Part shown: positions 17,707-27,699 of the stretch, one piece after another
Layout of the letters: every line of letters starts with the position of its first letter
Position numbering within the stretch: position 1 is the first letter of the stretch
From: Niastella koreensis GR20-10
GTDB lineage: Bacteria > Bacteroidota > Bacteroidia > Chitinophagales > Chitinophagaceae
Direction: 5' to 3'
NCBI RefSeq assembly: GCF_000246855.1
Contig: NC_016609.1
Location: forward strand, 6,150,744-6,214,743
DNA: 64,000 nt
Translations under genes and position numbers: made by a program
The notes under the pieces: model-generated
Databases searched by the model: none
Told to the model about the DNA's origin: nothing
Seen by the model: only the letters and a program-made list of their open reading frames with translations

Positions 17707-18405
17707 TCACAGATCGATCTTCACTACCGGTGAAAATATTCTATCCTCCACGCCTGCTATTTTCAATCCAATTCTGGCATATACATAGGGCTGAGCGGGG
17801 GTTAAGGCGGGCACGGCTATCGTTAAATTTACGTTATTCGGGTCGGTTATGTCGCTGCCGTTCATAGATTTCACGGCCACGTTAGTGGAGCCTGAAACAA
17901 ATGTTGTTTTGTTTATATACAGGTCCACTTCTTCCACATCCCGGGCCGATGCGCCGGTAATGATCTTTTCTATTTTAAAATTACCCGATACATTCCCACC
18001 CGATCCTGTGAGCTTCGGATTGCGGATCATATAATAGGGCGTTACTTCTATATCCTGCACCTGGCTTCCCTGCAGATTGATAATGGTGGTATCCGGGGCG
18101 CCTGCTGCTGTTTGCTTCCATACAAATGGTCCCTGCCCATTAGGAATAATGAATTTATACTCGCCATTGAACAGCAGCATGGAGTAAGAACCATCGGACG
18201 CAAACGTTGCGGCGATGGGCCCCGTTTTACCAAATCCATACTGATACAGCTCAAACTTCACCTGGTCGTATTCGAGCCCAAAGGATTCGCCTTTGTATAC
18301 CAGGTGGCCGGTTAGTTTGGAAGTGGGGGGATCGTAGTTGTCTTTTTTGCAAGAAGCAGTTGCTATTGCTAATAGCATTGCGATATAATAGGTGTGTGAT
18401 TTCAT
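17707..18405 (-). CDS. DUF3823-type surface lipoprotein
   Basis: The 232-residue protein has a lipoprotein signal (MLLAIATASC then KKDNYDPP) and two beta-sandwich parts. The pattern LTGHLVYKGESFGLEYDQVK, then FELYQYGFG, and later DIEVTPYYMIRNPKL, is typical of the DUF3823 family, which is found after SusD in Bacteroidota loci. It is probably a surface accessory or glycan-binding protein of the SusCD complex. It lies 117 bp after SusD, across a repeat-rich gap. No catalytic residues are expected. Confidence 0.85.
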   Translation of the reverse strand: MKSHTYYIAMLLAIATASCKKDNYDPPTSKLTGHLVYKGESFGLEYDQVKFELYQYGFGKTGPIAATFASDGSYSMLLFNGEYKFIIPNGQGPFVWKQTAAGAPDTTIINLQGSQVQDIEVTPYYMIRNPKLTGSGGNVSGNFKIEKIITGASARDVEEVDLYINKTTFVSGSTNVAVKSMNGSDITDPNNVNLTIAVPALTPAQPYVYARIGLKIAGVEDRIFSPVVKIDL

Positions 18406-18446
18406 AATTGATCGATTTGTTATGTTAAAAGCAGGCTTAAAGGTTA

Positions 18447-18524
18447 AAGCTGAAAGCCAAAAGCAAATACAGCATTCAGCTTTGGGCTTTGGGCTTTGGG
18501 CTTTGGGCTTTTGCCTTTCAGCTT
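18447..18524 (-). repeat. TTTGGGC tandem repeat and inverted repeat at the SusD stop codon
   Basis: TTTGGGC is repeated about four times at 18481-18508. The flanks 18447-18464 and 18507-18524 are complementary over 18 bp with one mismatch and overlap the SusD stop codon. The structure may reduce read-through from SusC/SusD into the downstream genes. Confidence 0.6.
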
Positions 18525-20418
18525 ACTGATTTGGTTGCCGCACTATTTTAGGATTGTTCGCCCTGATATTATCATCAATAAACGAATAATAATTCCCCAG
18601 GCGGAAACGGTTGGCGCCGGTGACAAGCGTGGGCAGCGAGATCTTGTACAGCCATTTTCCATTGTTGGCACTGGCCGGATCGTACAGGCGATAAGGCAAC
18701 AACCCATATGGCTGCGTGCTGCGTTTGGCAGCCGTACCGATATTGCTTAACAGATCAGCTACCGTCATTTTATTGCCGTCCCATACCACATGCGCCAGGC
18801 GCCAGCGTTTCATATCGAACAGGATGTGGCCTTCAAATGCAAGCTCTACGCGGCGTTCGTGCACAATGCGATCGAAGGTAATGTCGGAGGCTGCTAAAGG
18901 TGTGGTGAAGCCGGCGCGGGCACGTACCTGGTTCATGTAACCAGCGGCTACACCAGGCTGGCCTAATTCAAAGGCGGCTTCGGCTGCATTCAGCAATACT
19001 TCGGCATAGCGATAACGAATAAAGGGAATTTCGCTGTTGGTGCCTCGTGAGCCGGCGCCGGGAGTAGGATCTACATACTTGCGCAGGTAAAAACCGGTTT
19101 GGGCGGTAAATTCCTTGGCGTTTACCGGTCCGTCAAAACCCACCACCTGCACGGGTGATGACTGTCCGGGTAAAGTTTTCTGGGCGCCGCGGTCATCTCC
19201 GGTGAGAATACTGCCGTCGGCCAGCTGGTACCCTGCCCAGATATCTACCGAGCGGCCTTTAAAAGCCGAGCCGGGCAAAATAACTGTGCCCCCTAATCGC
19301 GCATCCCGGCCGGCAAAGATATCGAGCTGGTTAGTATAGTAGAGTGGATTGCCCGAACCATCCGTAGCAGGGATGGGAGCAAAGGTATTGTCGAGTTTTT
19401 CAAATGCTTCCACCAGGTTCAACGAGGGGTTGATGCGGCCTCCCTCCTCTTCTTCGGCGCCGTAGCGGGGCTGGGTGCTTACCGTAAAGCCATTCACCTT
19501 TCCGCTTTTCAGTTTGAAGTCTTCTACCCAAATGCTTTCTGAGTTATTGCTTTTATCGAGAAAGATGTTGGCAAAGTTCTCCGACAGGTCGGGTTTCTTA
19601 TTGTATAAAGCATACGTTCCCGCACTGCCACTGATGATCTCTTTGGCAGCATTCAATGCTTTGGTATAATAACCTGCCGCCATCGAAGCGGGGATGCTTA
19701 CTTCCAACCCCGGTAAAGTTACCTGCGGCGTGTTTACGCCGTATTTGGCAATGGAACCGGCATAGATGGCTGCGCGGCTTTCCATGGCAAGCGCTGCGGC
19801 TTTTGTTGCCCGGCTTTTTTCATTGGGGTCCGATGGCAGGTCCTTCTTGATGGCTTCTGCTTCGCTGATCACAAAATCATACAGCTCCGATTCCTTTGCT
19901 CTCGGATGTTGCAGGTAAGTGGGATCGCCGCTGAAATCATATAACAACGACTCGGTGATGAGCGGCACACCGCCCATGCGTTTTGTCAGTTCAAAATAAA
20001 AGTTGGCGCGCAGAAAGCGGGCTTCGGCCAGAAAGCGAGCTTTGTCACCATCTGATAATGCTTTGGCAGCCGTGGCGCGTTCGATAAATAAATTCAGATC
20101 GCGGATGTACCCATAATCCCAGTTACCCCATTCTCCAAAACCCCACTCATTGCGTTGCACAAAAAAAGCGCTGCCATTCTCACTGGGAAAGCTTTCGCTG
20201 AAATCGGCAAATGACGCCCAGCCATTGTCGAGGCCGGAGAAGTCGAGCTGGCGGTTATACAAATCGGCAAGGATGGATAATACCTGCTTCGGATCACTGA
20301 ACGCCTGTTCATTGGTGAGAATAGAAGTGGGTTGTACATTCAGGAAATCGCTGTCTTTTTTACAACCGGCTGCCAGCAACAGCGCGGTGCTGGATATAAT
20401 GAGAGCTATCTTTTTCAT
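18523..20418 (-). CDS. SusD/RagB family nutrient-binding lipoprotein
   Basis: The 631-residue lipoprotein (LLLAAGC followed by KKDSDFLNVQP) has the full SusD layout: the N-terminal helical region with FLAEARFLRANFYFELTKRMG and GGVPLI, and the C-terminal SusD region with IPFIRYRYAEVLLNAAEAAF, MNQVRARAG and IVHERRVELAFEGHILFDMK. It binds the transported glycan at the surface. It starts 9 bp after the SusC stop and is followed by the DUF3823 protein. It is slightly longer than average; no domain is missing. Confidence 0.94.
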   Translation of the reverse strand: MKKIALIISSTALLLAAGCKKDSDFLNVQPTSILTNEQAFSDPKQVLSILADLYNRQLDFSGLDNGWASFADFSESFPSENGSAFFVQRNEWGFGEWGNWDYGYIRDLNLFIERATAAKALSDGDKARFLAEARFLRANFYFELTKRMGGVPLITESLLYDFSGDPTYLQHPRAKESELYDFVISEAEAIKKDLPSDPNEKSRATKAAALAMESRAAIYAGSIAKYGVNTPQVTLPGLEVSIPASMAAGYYTKALNAAKEIISGSAGTYALYNKKPDLSENFANIFLDKSNNSESIWVEDFKLKSGKVNGFTVSTQPRYGAEEEEGGRINPSLNLVEAFEKLDNTFAPIPATDGSGNPLYYTNQLDIFAGRDARLGGTVILPGSAFKGRSVDIWAGYQLADGSILTGDDRGAQKTLPGQSSPVQVVGFDGPVNAKEFTAQTGFYLRKYVDPTPGAGSRGTNSEIPFIRYRYAEVLLNAAEAAFELGQPGVAAGYMNQVRARAGFTTPLAASDITFDRIVHERRVELAFEGHILFDMKRWRLAHVVWDGNKMTVADLLSNIGTAAKRSTQPYGLLPYRLYDPASANNGKWLYKISLPTLVTGANRFRLGNYYSFIDDNIRANNPKIVRQPNQ

Positions 20419-20427
20419 AGTAAATTT

Positions 20428-23400
20428 TTAAAAGGAAAGGTTTAAGCCTATGTTAATGAACCGGCTTTGCGGAAACTGCAAGCCATTGTCGTCATTGATC
20501 TCGGGGTCGATGCTGTATTGTTTTACATTGTCGAGCGAGAACAGGTTGTAAGCATTTACATAGAACCTGGCCTTTTCCATTTTCACCAGTTTTATGAGTT
20601 TGGTAGGCAGTGAATACCCCAACTCCAATGTACGTGCGCGTAAGTATTTTATGTTGTGTGCCCAAAAAGTAGAGGCACGGTTGTAATTGCTGTGCCCGCC
20701 ATCGTTGAACCGCAGCGCGGGGTATTTACCCGGGATCCAGGCGCTCTTGGTATCGAATGGGTTTTCGCGGTGCCAGCGATCGAGGAAAATGGTATTCAGG
20801 TTGCCATCATTCTGAAATGGGTTCCTGGTTTCCCAGTTCTGAAACCAGGTATAACCGGCCGCCCCGGAGAAATCGGCCCTGAAATCGAAGTTGCCGTACT
20901 GCAGCGTAATGCTGATACCATAATTGATATTGGGCGGATTGTTGTCGCTGCCATAACCGATGGGCCGTACGTCATAGTCATCGATCTTGTTATCGCCATT
21001 CACATCTTTATAAATAAGGTCGCCGGGTAACAGGGTCTTGTTGCCCTGCCCGTCTATGTTCACGGGATAATTGTTGATCTGTTCCTGTGAAGTGAACTGG
21101 CCTATCACATCGTACCCCCAGTTGATACGGGTAAGCCGGTTCTCGCCGGAGTTGCGGTATTGGTCCCACGAATTAAAGAACACGGGTTTGTACGATGAAA
21201 GGAATTTTGAGCGGGAATACGACAGGTTACCGCTAATGGCAAAGCGTAATTTCTTATACGATCCATTGTATGTTAAGGCGCCTTCTTCGCCATACTGTGC
21301 ATCGCTGTTGATGTTCTCATCGGGCAGGTCATAACCGATCTCTGAGGGCACCAGCACATCTGATTTACGGCCACGCAAACCGGAGCGTTTACGATAGAAG
21401 TAATCGAAGGTTCCGCTCAACTTTCCATTCCATAAAGAGAAGTCGAAGCCTACATCTGTCATCTTACTTTTTAACCAGGTTATATTGGTAATGGGTACAC
21501 CGCGGTCTCGCGATCCTACCACCGGCACGCCACTCAGGATGGAAATGCCCTGGTTATAATTATATCCCTGCACATAGGCAAATGCGGGCAGACCGAGTTG
21601 TTTGCCATCATCACCCAGGATACCATATGACCCGCGGAGTTTGAAATCGGTTAACGGGTTGTGGTTACCCAATAACTTTTGCATAAAGGGTTCTTCCATT
21701 ACCCGCCAGCCTGCAAAGATGGAAGGGAAATAGCCTACGCGGTTATTGGGTGCAAACAAATACGAGGCATCGCGGCGGGCCGACATTTCCAGGAAGTATT
21801 TGTTGTCGTAATTATAAGTAAGGCGGCCAATGTACCCGATGCGCGCTTCCTTATCGTCACTGTCTTCGTAAGTATCTGCCGTGTTGAAATAAATAAGGGT
21901 GAGCGCATTGGTGCTGGGTACCGCGTGGATCCAGTTACGCAGGCGCTGGTTTTTGATGCGCTCGTTCACAAACAGGGCGCCAACAGTATGCAAACCAAAA
22001 GTGCGGTTGTAGTTCAGTTTAAGCTGTTGGGTAATATTGATCTGTTTTATCTGCTCCCGTTCGCGCCAGGGATTGGTACTGCCGCCGGTTGGTTTATACG
22101 TATCATCAAGCGGGTTGTACGTATAGGTAGTATACGTGTATTCATGGTTGTTAAGCAGGTAATCGGCCAAATAATACGAGTACATCCCGCTCACGGTTAA
22201 ACCCTTTACATAGGGAACATCATAGTCTGCATTGAAATTGGTTTGCAGCACCCGCCAGTCGTTGTGGTATTTTCCACTCCATTTGGTGTTCAGATAGCCC
22301 CAATTGGTTTCATTGTGTTTGATATCGTTGAGATAATTGGGATTGTCATTGGCAAAAGGCCGCTCCAGCGGCGTATTGCGCAGAATGGCAAAACGGGCCA
22401 GCCAGTAGTCATCGGCATAAGGCACGCCGGGATTGTCGCGCGTTTCAATGCGGCCATTGATGTTCATGCCCACCTTTAGCCGGTTGGCTATTTTGGCGGT
22501 TACATTCGATTGAATATTGGTGCGGTTGAATTTATACTCGCGGCCCAAGACGGAGTTCTGGTACAGGTGGGTGGCAGATAAATAATAATTGATCTTGTCT
22601 GACCCGCCGGTAACATTCAGGTTTACCGAGTTCTGGGGCGCATTCTTTTTTATGATAAAATCTTTCCAGTCGAAACTCTGGTAACCGGGGTCTTTACCAA
22701 TCTTGTATTTTTCCAGTTCATCCTGCGTAATAGTGGTACTGCCATAGCGGTTGATCTCTCCCTCGGCGCGGTACCGCATGTAGTCGTAGGAATTGGTAAG
22801 CACATTGGGGAACCGCATCCAGTTCTGGTAACCGGTATAGGCTTCCAGGTTTATGGTGTTTCGCGTGCCGAGTTTTCCGCGTTTGGTTGTAACGACAATA
22901 ACGCCGTTTGCGGCCCGCACCCCATACACAGCGGCAGAGGCGTCTTTCAGCACGGTGATACTTTCCACATCGTTTGGCGCCAGGTTGTTGAACTGACCGG
23001 CATCCTGTTGAATGCCATCGATCACAAACAGCGCATCACCCATGTTACGCACCTGGATGTTGGCGCTGGCGCCGGGACGGCCATCCTGCATCCGGAAGGA
23101 AACACCGGGCAGTTTACCAGCCAGGCTGGTACTTACTGTTGAACCACCATGCACCATGCCAATGTCTTTATCGGTCACCGCGGCAATAGAACCGATAACA
23201 GATGCTTTTTGGGTAGTACCATAACCTACTACGATCACTTCGCCCAGGTCCTGCCGCAGTTTTTGTAATAAGATGGCGAGATTGGCCTGGCTATTCACCG
23301 AAGTTTCCTGGTTAACATATCCTACCGATGAAATAAGAAGCACCGCCGATTCACTGGACACTTTTATATTAAAGGAGCCATCGATGCTGGTGGTTACGGC

Positions 23401-23592
23401 ATTCTTTGTGCCTTTTTCGGTTACCGTAGCGTTGGCTACAGCCACCCCGGCGCTGTCTTTTATTTGCCCGGAAACGGTAAACACCGGTTTATTCTGCGCC
23501 CGGCCGGTAATGGAAATGAACAGAAAGAAGAAAAGAGAAACAAGTAGAATGGTTTTCGGAGGAGGCAATACATGCCTGTTAAACTTTTTCAT
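20428..23592 (-). CDS. SusC/RagA-type TonB-dependent transporter
   Basis: The 1054-residue protein has a signal peptide (about 1-33), a carboxypeptidase-regulatory-like domain (about 38-115, VSGQIKDSAGVAVANATVTE), a TonB box and plug region (about 118-240; EVIVVGYGTT, GVRAANGVIVVTTKRGK), and a barrel that ends in FINIGLNLSF. There is no STN domain, so this transporter is not expected to signal through a FecR protein. The divergent sensor/regulator pair at 23792-27684 fits that role. It heads the minus-strand utilisation locus that continues to the GldM-like gene at 11465. Confidence 0.94.
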   Translation of the reverse strand: MKKFNRHVLPPPKTILLVSLFFFLFISITGRAQNKPVFTVSGQIKDSAGVAVANATVTEKGTKNAVTTSIDGSFNIKVSSESAVLLISSVGYVNQETSVNSQANLAILLQKLRQDLGEVIVVGYGTTQKASVIGSIAAVTDKDIGMVHGGSTVSTSLAGKLPGVSFRMQDGRPGASANIQVRNMGDALFVIDGIQQDAGQFNNLAPNDVESITVLKDASAAVYGVRAANGVIVVTTKRGKLGTRNTINLEAYTGYQNWMRFPNVLTNSYDYMRYRAEGEINRYGSTTITQDELEKYKIGKDPGYQSFDWKDFIIKKNAPQNSVNLNVTGGSDKINYYLSATHLYQNSVLGREYKFNRTNIQSNVTAKIANRLKVGMNINGRIETRDNPGVPYADDYWLARFAILRNTPLERPFANDNPNYLNDIKHNETNWGYLNTKWSGKYHNDWRVLQTNFNADYDVPYVKGLTVSGMYSYYLADYLLNNHEYTYTTYTYNPLDDTYKPTGGSTNPWREREQIKQINITQQLKLNYNRTFGLHTVGALFVNERIKNQRLRNWIHAVPSTNALTLIYFNTADTYEDSDDKEARIGYIGRLTYNYDNKYFLEMSARRDASYLFAPNNRVGYFPSIFAGWRVMEEPFMQKLLGNHNPLTDFKLRGSYGILGDDGKQLGLPAFAYVQGYNYNQGISILSGVPVVGSRDRGVPITNITWLKSKMTDVGFDFSLWNGKLSGTFDYFYRKRSGLRGRKSDVLVPSEIGYDLPDENINSDAQYGEEGALTYNGSYKKLRFAISGNLSYSRSKFLSSYKPVFFNSWDQYRNSGENRLTRINWGYDVIGQFTSQEQINNYPVNIDGQGNKTLLPGDLIYKDVNGDNKIDDYDVRPIGYGSDNNPPNINYGISITLQYGNFDFRADFSGAAGYTWFQNWETRNPFQNDGNLNTIFLDRWHRENPFDTKSAWIPGKYPALRFNDGGHSNYNRASTFWAHNIKYLRARTLELGYSLPTKLIKLVKMEKARFYVNAYNLFSLDNVKQYSIDPEINDDNGLQFPQSRFINIGLNLSF

Positions 23593-23791
23593 AAAGCAAT
23601 CAATTGTTGGTTAATAATGGCAGCTAAAGGATTTGCATCCTTTGTTAAGATTTCAACATGAAATAAAATCTTTTGCAGTACAGCGATTATTCCCTGCGTT
23701 TCAGAATTGATTCAATTTGTTACATTCTGTTTTTTTATGATCCATTCTTGCTTAAATTACCGTTCAGACTACTGTTTAATATAGAACCAGG

Positions 23792-26700
23792 ATGAACTGC
23801 TACATACGAAACCGCTTGCTGTCAGGGCTGCTGCTGTTGTTGTGCGTGGGTACAGCACGCAGCCAACCCTATTATTTCAAACATTACCAGGTAGAGAATG
23901 GACTGTCGAACAATACCGTGTATTGCAGCATCCAGGACAACAAAGGCTTTTTATGGTTTGGCACCAAGGAGGGGTTGAACCGGTTCGATGGCTACCGGTT
24001 TAAATTGTTCCGGAGTGACAATGAGGGCAAACAACTGCGAAAGGATTTTATCTTTTGTTTGTTTGCCGATGCTAAGGATAACCTGTGGGTGGGCACGCAA
24101 AACGGGCTGTATTTTTTTGATTATACAAAAGAACGCCTGGTACGTTTTATTGATACGCTGCCGGAGGTGAACGATATTCAGATGGACCGGCAGGGGCAAT
24201 TATGGTTCCGCTCCAACGCTATGGTTTGCCGGTATAATTTTACTACCCGCCGCTTAACGACATTTCCGCCGGAAAAAACCATTTACGCCACAGCGCTTTG
24301 TATGAACGAGTCGGGTGAGATGTGGTTTGGCTCTACAGATGGCCACCTGGTACGGTTTGATACGGCCACACAAACTTTTAAAGGTCCGGATGTGTTTGCG
24401 CATTCGCCGCAAATGCCAACCTGCTTTATCAAAAAGATATACCCGGCGGGCAAGGACGGCATCTTTGTAGGCACTACCTGCCAGGGCATCAAGCTGTATA
24501 CTATTTCAACCGGCAGTTATTCCGATCTGCTGATCTACAGCGCCGATAAAACCACCGTGTACGTGCGCGACATTTTGCAATACACCAATGATGAATACTG
24601 GTTTGCCACCGAGTCGGGCATTTTTATTTATAACCTTATCAGCCGCCGGTTCACTAACCTGAAGAAACAGTTCAGCGATCCCTATTCGTTGTCGGATAAT
24701 GCAGTGTATACCTTGTGCAGAGACCGGGAGGGAGGTGTTTGGGCCGGCACTTATTTTGGCGGCGTAAATTATTATCCCAAACCTTATACGCCCTTCACCA
24801 AGTATTTCCCCGACCGCACCGATCAAACCATCAGCGGCAGTGCCGTGCGGGAAATTTGTGCTGACCCCGATGGTAATTTATGGATCGGTACGGAAGATGC
24901 CGGGTTGAACAAGCTGAACCCGCGCACCGGGGCCTTTACGCATTTCAAACCTACAGGCACGCCCACCGGAATTGCGTATCACAATATTCATGGCCTGCTG
25001 GTGCCGGGTAATGAAGTATGGGTGGGCACGCTCGATCATGGGCTGGATATAATTAACCGGCAAACCGGCCAGGTGATAAAACATTATGGCAACGTTCGCG
25101 ACAATGCCTTCCGCAATAACTTTATTGTGACCATGATGCAAACCAAACGGGGTGAGATCTATGTTGGCAGCGGCGGAGGCCTGTATCGCTACCGGAAGGC
25201 CACCGACAGTTTTGAATGGCTGCATGAAACGCCTTATGGAGAATTTATCAGTTGTTTGCTGGAAGATCATGCGGGTATCATTTATGCGGGCACCCACAAC
25301 CAGGGGCTGCTGTATTATGATCCGCTTACGCGGCACTGGGGGCAGCTGAAAAATAATCCGGCAGATACGAATAGCTTATCCATCAACGATATCAATGCCG
25401 TGAGCGAAGACAGTTATCACAATCTATGGATAGCTACCGAAGGCGGCGGCCTTTGTAAGCTGGACGCCGCGCGTAAACACATGACGCATTACAGCCTGCA
25501 AAATGGCCTGCCCAGTAATTTTGTATTCAAAATCATAGAAGACAATCACCGCCAGCTCTGGATCACCACCTCCAAAGGCCTGGTAAAACTGGACCCTGCC
25601 ACGCAGGACATGACCGTTTATACCAAGGCGAACGGGTTGTTGTACGATCAGTTCAATTACAACAGCGGATTCAAGGATGCTACAGGCACGCTGTATTTCG
25701 GTTCTATAAAGGGGATGATCTCCTTCCGCCCCGAAACATTTGTGGCCCCTGAAGGAACGCCGCCGGTGTATATCACCGGTTTCCAGGTGCATAATAAAGA
25801 GCTGCTGATAGAAAAACAGTCGCCGCTGCAGCAATCCATTATATATACCAATGCCCTCACGCTGCCATACGATGAATCTTCCATCAGCCTCGACTTTGCC
25901 GCGTTGAGTTATATCAGTCCGGAGATCACCGAATACAAATACAAAATGGAGGGGCTTGATAAAAACTGGACGTACCTCAGCACCAATCGCAAAGTGTATT
26001 TTACCAACCTGGCGCCGGGCCGGTATACTTTTCGTTTAGCTGCTGCTATCAATAACCGCTGGAGTAAGGAGAAACAATTACAACTTACCATTACCCCTCC
26101 CTTCTGGAATACCTGGTGGGCCTGGCTGGTGTATGCGGCCGGTGTGGTGGCCATTGCCTGGTCGTTTATTCATAACTATCATAAGCGGTCGCAGGAAAAA
26201 AAGGAGAAGGAAATTTATGAGGCCAAGTTCGAGTTCTTTACCAATGTGGCGCATGAGATCAGAACGCCGCTTACTTTAATAAAAGGACCGGTGGAGAACC
26301 TGATGGAAAAAGTAGCCGAACTGCCCGCCATCAAAGAGGATGTAACGATGATGGAAAGAAATACCAACCGCCTGATGACGCTGATCACCCAGATCCTGGA
26401 CTTTCGCCAAACGGAAGCCAAGGGGTTTAGCCTGGAGTTTACCAAAGTGAATATCACCCAACTGTTACAGGAAGGTTATGCCGGTTTTGAACCACTGGCC
26501 AGAAAGCGTAATGTGCAAATGATGTTGGTGGTACCCGAAACAGCAGTTATTGCGCAGGTTGATGAAGATGCCCTGAATAAAATTATCAGCAACCTGTTCA
26601 GCAATGCGGTGAAATATGCGCAGTCCCTCATTACCGTGCAATTGTTTTCCGTTCAAAAGGATGATACCGGGTTAATGATCGAGTTTTCCAACGATGGGGT

Positions 26701-26911
26701 GCTGATTCCCGCTTCCATGCGGGAACGGATCTTTGAACCCTTCTATCGCATCAAAGAAAACAGTAAACAAAAGGGGACTGGTATCGGGTTAACACTGGCG
26801 CGCTCGCTCACCCTGTTGCACCAGGGCAAACTGTATGTAAAAGAAAACACCGGCGCACTAAATACCTTTGTGCTGTGCTTACCATTACAACCACCTATAA
26901 AAAAGAAATGA
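23792..26911 (+). CDS. Two-component sensor kinase with double propeller periplasmic sensor (split HTCS type)
   Basis: The 1039-residue protein has a signal peptide (about 1-24), then a long run of propeller repeats (about 28-690; repeated WFGT, LWVGT, IWIGTEDAGLNKL-type blades), a Y_Y_Y domain (about 695-770, ISPEITEYKYKMEGLDKNW), one membrane helix (about 778-797), a HisKA domain with the phospho-acceptor H821 in NVAHEIRTPL, and a HATPase domain with NLFSNAVKYA and GTGIGL. Hybrid two-component sensors of glycan loci carry the response regulator on the same chain; here the protein ends after the ATPase domain and the regulator is a separate overlapping gene. It probably senses an oligosaccharide imported by the divergent SusC/SusD system. 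Confidence 0.93.
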   Translation: MNCYIRNRLLSGLLLLLCVGTARSQPYYFKHYQVENGLSNNTVYCSIQDNKGFLWFGTKEGLNRFDGYRFKLFRSDNEGKQLRKDFIFCLFADAKDNLWVGTQNGLYFFDYTKERLVRFIDTLPEVNDIQMDRQGQLWFRSNAMVCRYNFTTRRLTTFPPEKTIYATALCMNESGEMWFGSTDGHLVRFDTATQTFKGPDVFAHSPQMPTCFIKKIYPAGKDGIFVGTTCQGIKLYTISTGSYSDLLIYSADKTTVYVRDILQYTNDEYWFATESGIFIYNLISRRFTNLKKQFSDPYSLSDNAVYTLCRDREGGVWAGTYFGGVNYYPKPYTPFTKYFPDRTDQTISGSAVREICADPDGNLWIGTEDAGLNKLNPRTGAFTHFKPTGTPTGIAYHNIHGLLVPGNEVWVGTLDHGLDIINRQTGQVIKHYGNVRDNAFRNNFIVTMMQTKRGEIYVGSGGGLYRYRKATDSFEWLHETPYGEFISCLLEDHAGIIYAGTHNQGLLYYDPLTRHWGQLKNNPADTNSLSINDINAVSEDSYHNLWIATEGGGLCKLDAARKHMTHYSLQNGLPSNFVFKIIEDNHRQLWITTSKGLVKLDPATQDMTVYTKANGLLYDQFNYNSGFKDATGTLYFGSIKGMISFRPETFVAPEGTPPVYITGFQVHNKELLIEKQSPLQQSIIYTNALTLPYDESSISLDFAALSYISPEITEYKYKMEGLDKNWTYLSTNRKVYFTNLAPGRYTFRLAAAINNRWSKEKQLQLTITPPFWNTWWAWLVYAAGVVAIAWSFIHNYHKRSQEKKEKEIYEAKFEFFTNVAHEIRTPLTLIKGPVENLMEKVAELPAIKEDVTMMERNTNRLMTLITQILDFRQTEAKGFSLEFTKVNITQLLQEGYAGFEPLARKRNVQMMLVVPETAVIAQVDEDALNKIISNLFSNAVKYAQSLITVQLFSVQKDDTGLMIEFSNDGVLIPASMRERIFEPFYRIKENSKQKGTGIGLTLARSLTLLHQGKLYVKENTGALNTFVLCLPLQPPIKKK

Positions 26912-27684
26912 TGAATCAATTGCCGCTTATTTTACTGGTAGATGATGAAGAAGAGATCCTCGATTTCCTGGAAAGGATTCTGCAACCCAAATACGCCGTA
27001 TTGAAAACATTGAATGGACAGGAGGCCCTGCAGGCGCTGGGCACGAATGTTGTTCAGCTCATCATCAGCGATGTGATGATGCCGGATATGGATGGGTTTG
27101 AATTGTGTTCGCTGATTAAATCGAACGTAGAATATTCACACATTCCCATTATTATGCTTACGGCCAAGAATACCATCCAGGCAAAAGTGCAGGGGCTGGA
27201 GCTGGGCGCCGATGCCTATATTGAAAAACCTTTTTCCAAGGAACACCTGCTGGCGCAGATAGCCAGTTTGCTCACCAACCGCAATACGATCAGGGAGTAT
27301 TTTGCCAACTCGCCCCTCGTGCACATCAACAGCATGGCGCATACCAAAGCCGATGAACAGTTCCTGGCTACGCTGCATGCCATCATCATAGAGCATATGG
27401 AAGAAGTGGAACTGGATGTGGAGCAACTGGCGCGGTACATGAATATGAGCCGCGTAACTTTATACCGCAAGATCACTGCCATCTCTGACCACACCCCGCT
27501 TGAACTCATCCATCTTACCCGGTTAAAGAAAGCAGCCGAACTGCTCACTTCGGGCGATTATAAAATGTATGAGATCGCCGCCATGACGGGGTTTAGTTCG
27601 CAGAGTAATTTTACCCGTAATTTTCATAAGCAGTTTGGGGTGGCGCCTACTGATTATGCGGGGAAGAAAGGCAGTGGGCAGTAG
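26908..27684 (+). CDS. Response regulator with AraC-type DNA-binding domain
   Basis: The start is set at the ATG at 26908, which overlaps the kinase stop codon (ATGA), indicating translational coupling; a longer frame from 26875 would lie inside the kinase gene. The 258-residue protein has a receiver domain (about 5-120) with acidic residues D12/D13, phospho-acceptor D55 in LIISDVMMPDMDG and the conserved lysine of YIEKPFS. A C-terminal AraC/XylS helix-turn-helix follows (about 155-255; VEQLARYMNMSRVTLYRKI and IAAMTGFSSQSNFTRNFHKQ). It should activate the divergent utilisation locus. Confidence 0.93.
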   Translation: MMNQLPLILLVDDEEEILDFLERILQPKYAVLKTLNGQEALQALGTNVVQLIISDVMMPDMDGFELCSLIKSNVEYSHIPIIMLTAKNTIQAKVQGLELGADAYIEKPFSKEHLLAQIASLLTNRNTIREYFANSPLVHINSMAHTKADEQFLATLHAIIIEHMEEVELDVEQLARYMNMSRVTLYRKITAISDHTPLELIHLTRLKKAAELLTSGDYKMYEIAAMTGFSSQSNFTRNFHKQFGVAPTDYAGKKGSGQ

Positions 27685-27699
27685 TGAAAAGGCAGACGT

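Noticed and set aside
26875-26907. Longer N-terminus for the response regulator (start at 26875)
   Set aside because: The extra 11 residues are read inside the kinase gene and add nothing to the receiver domain; the ATGA overlap start at 26908 is typical.
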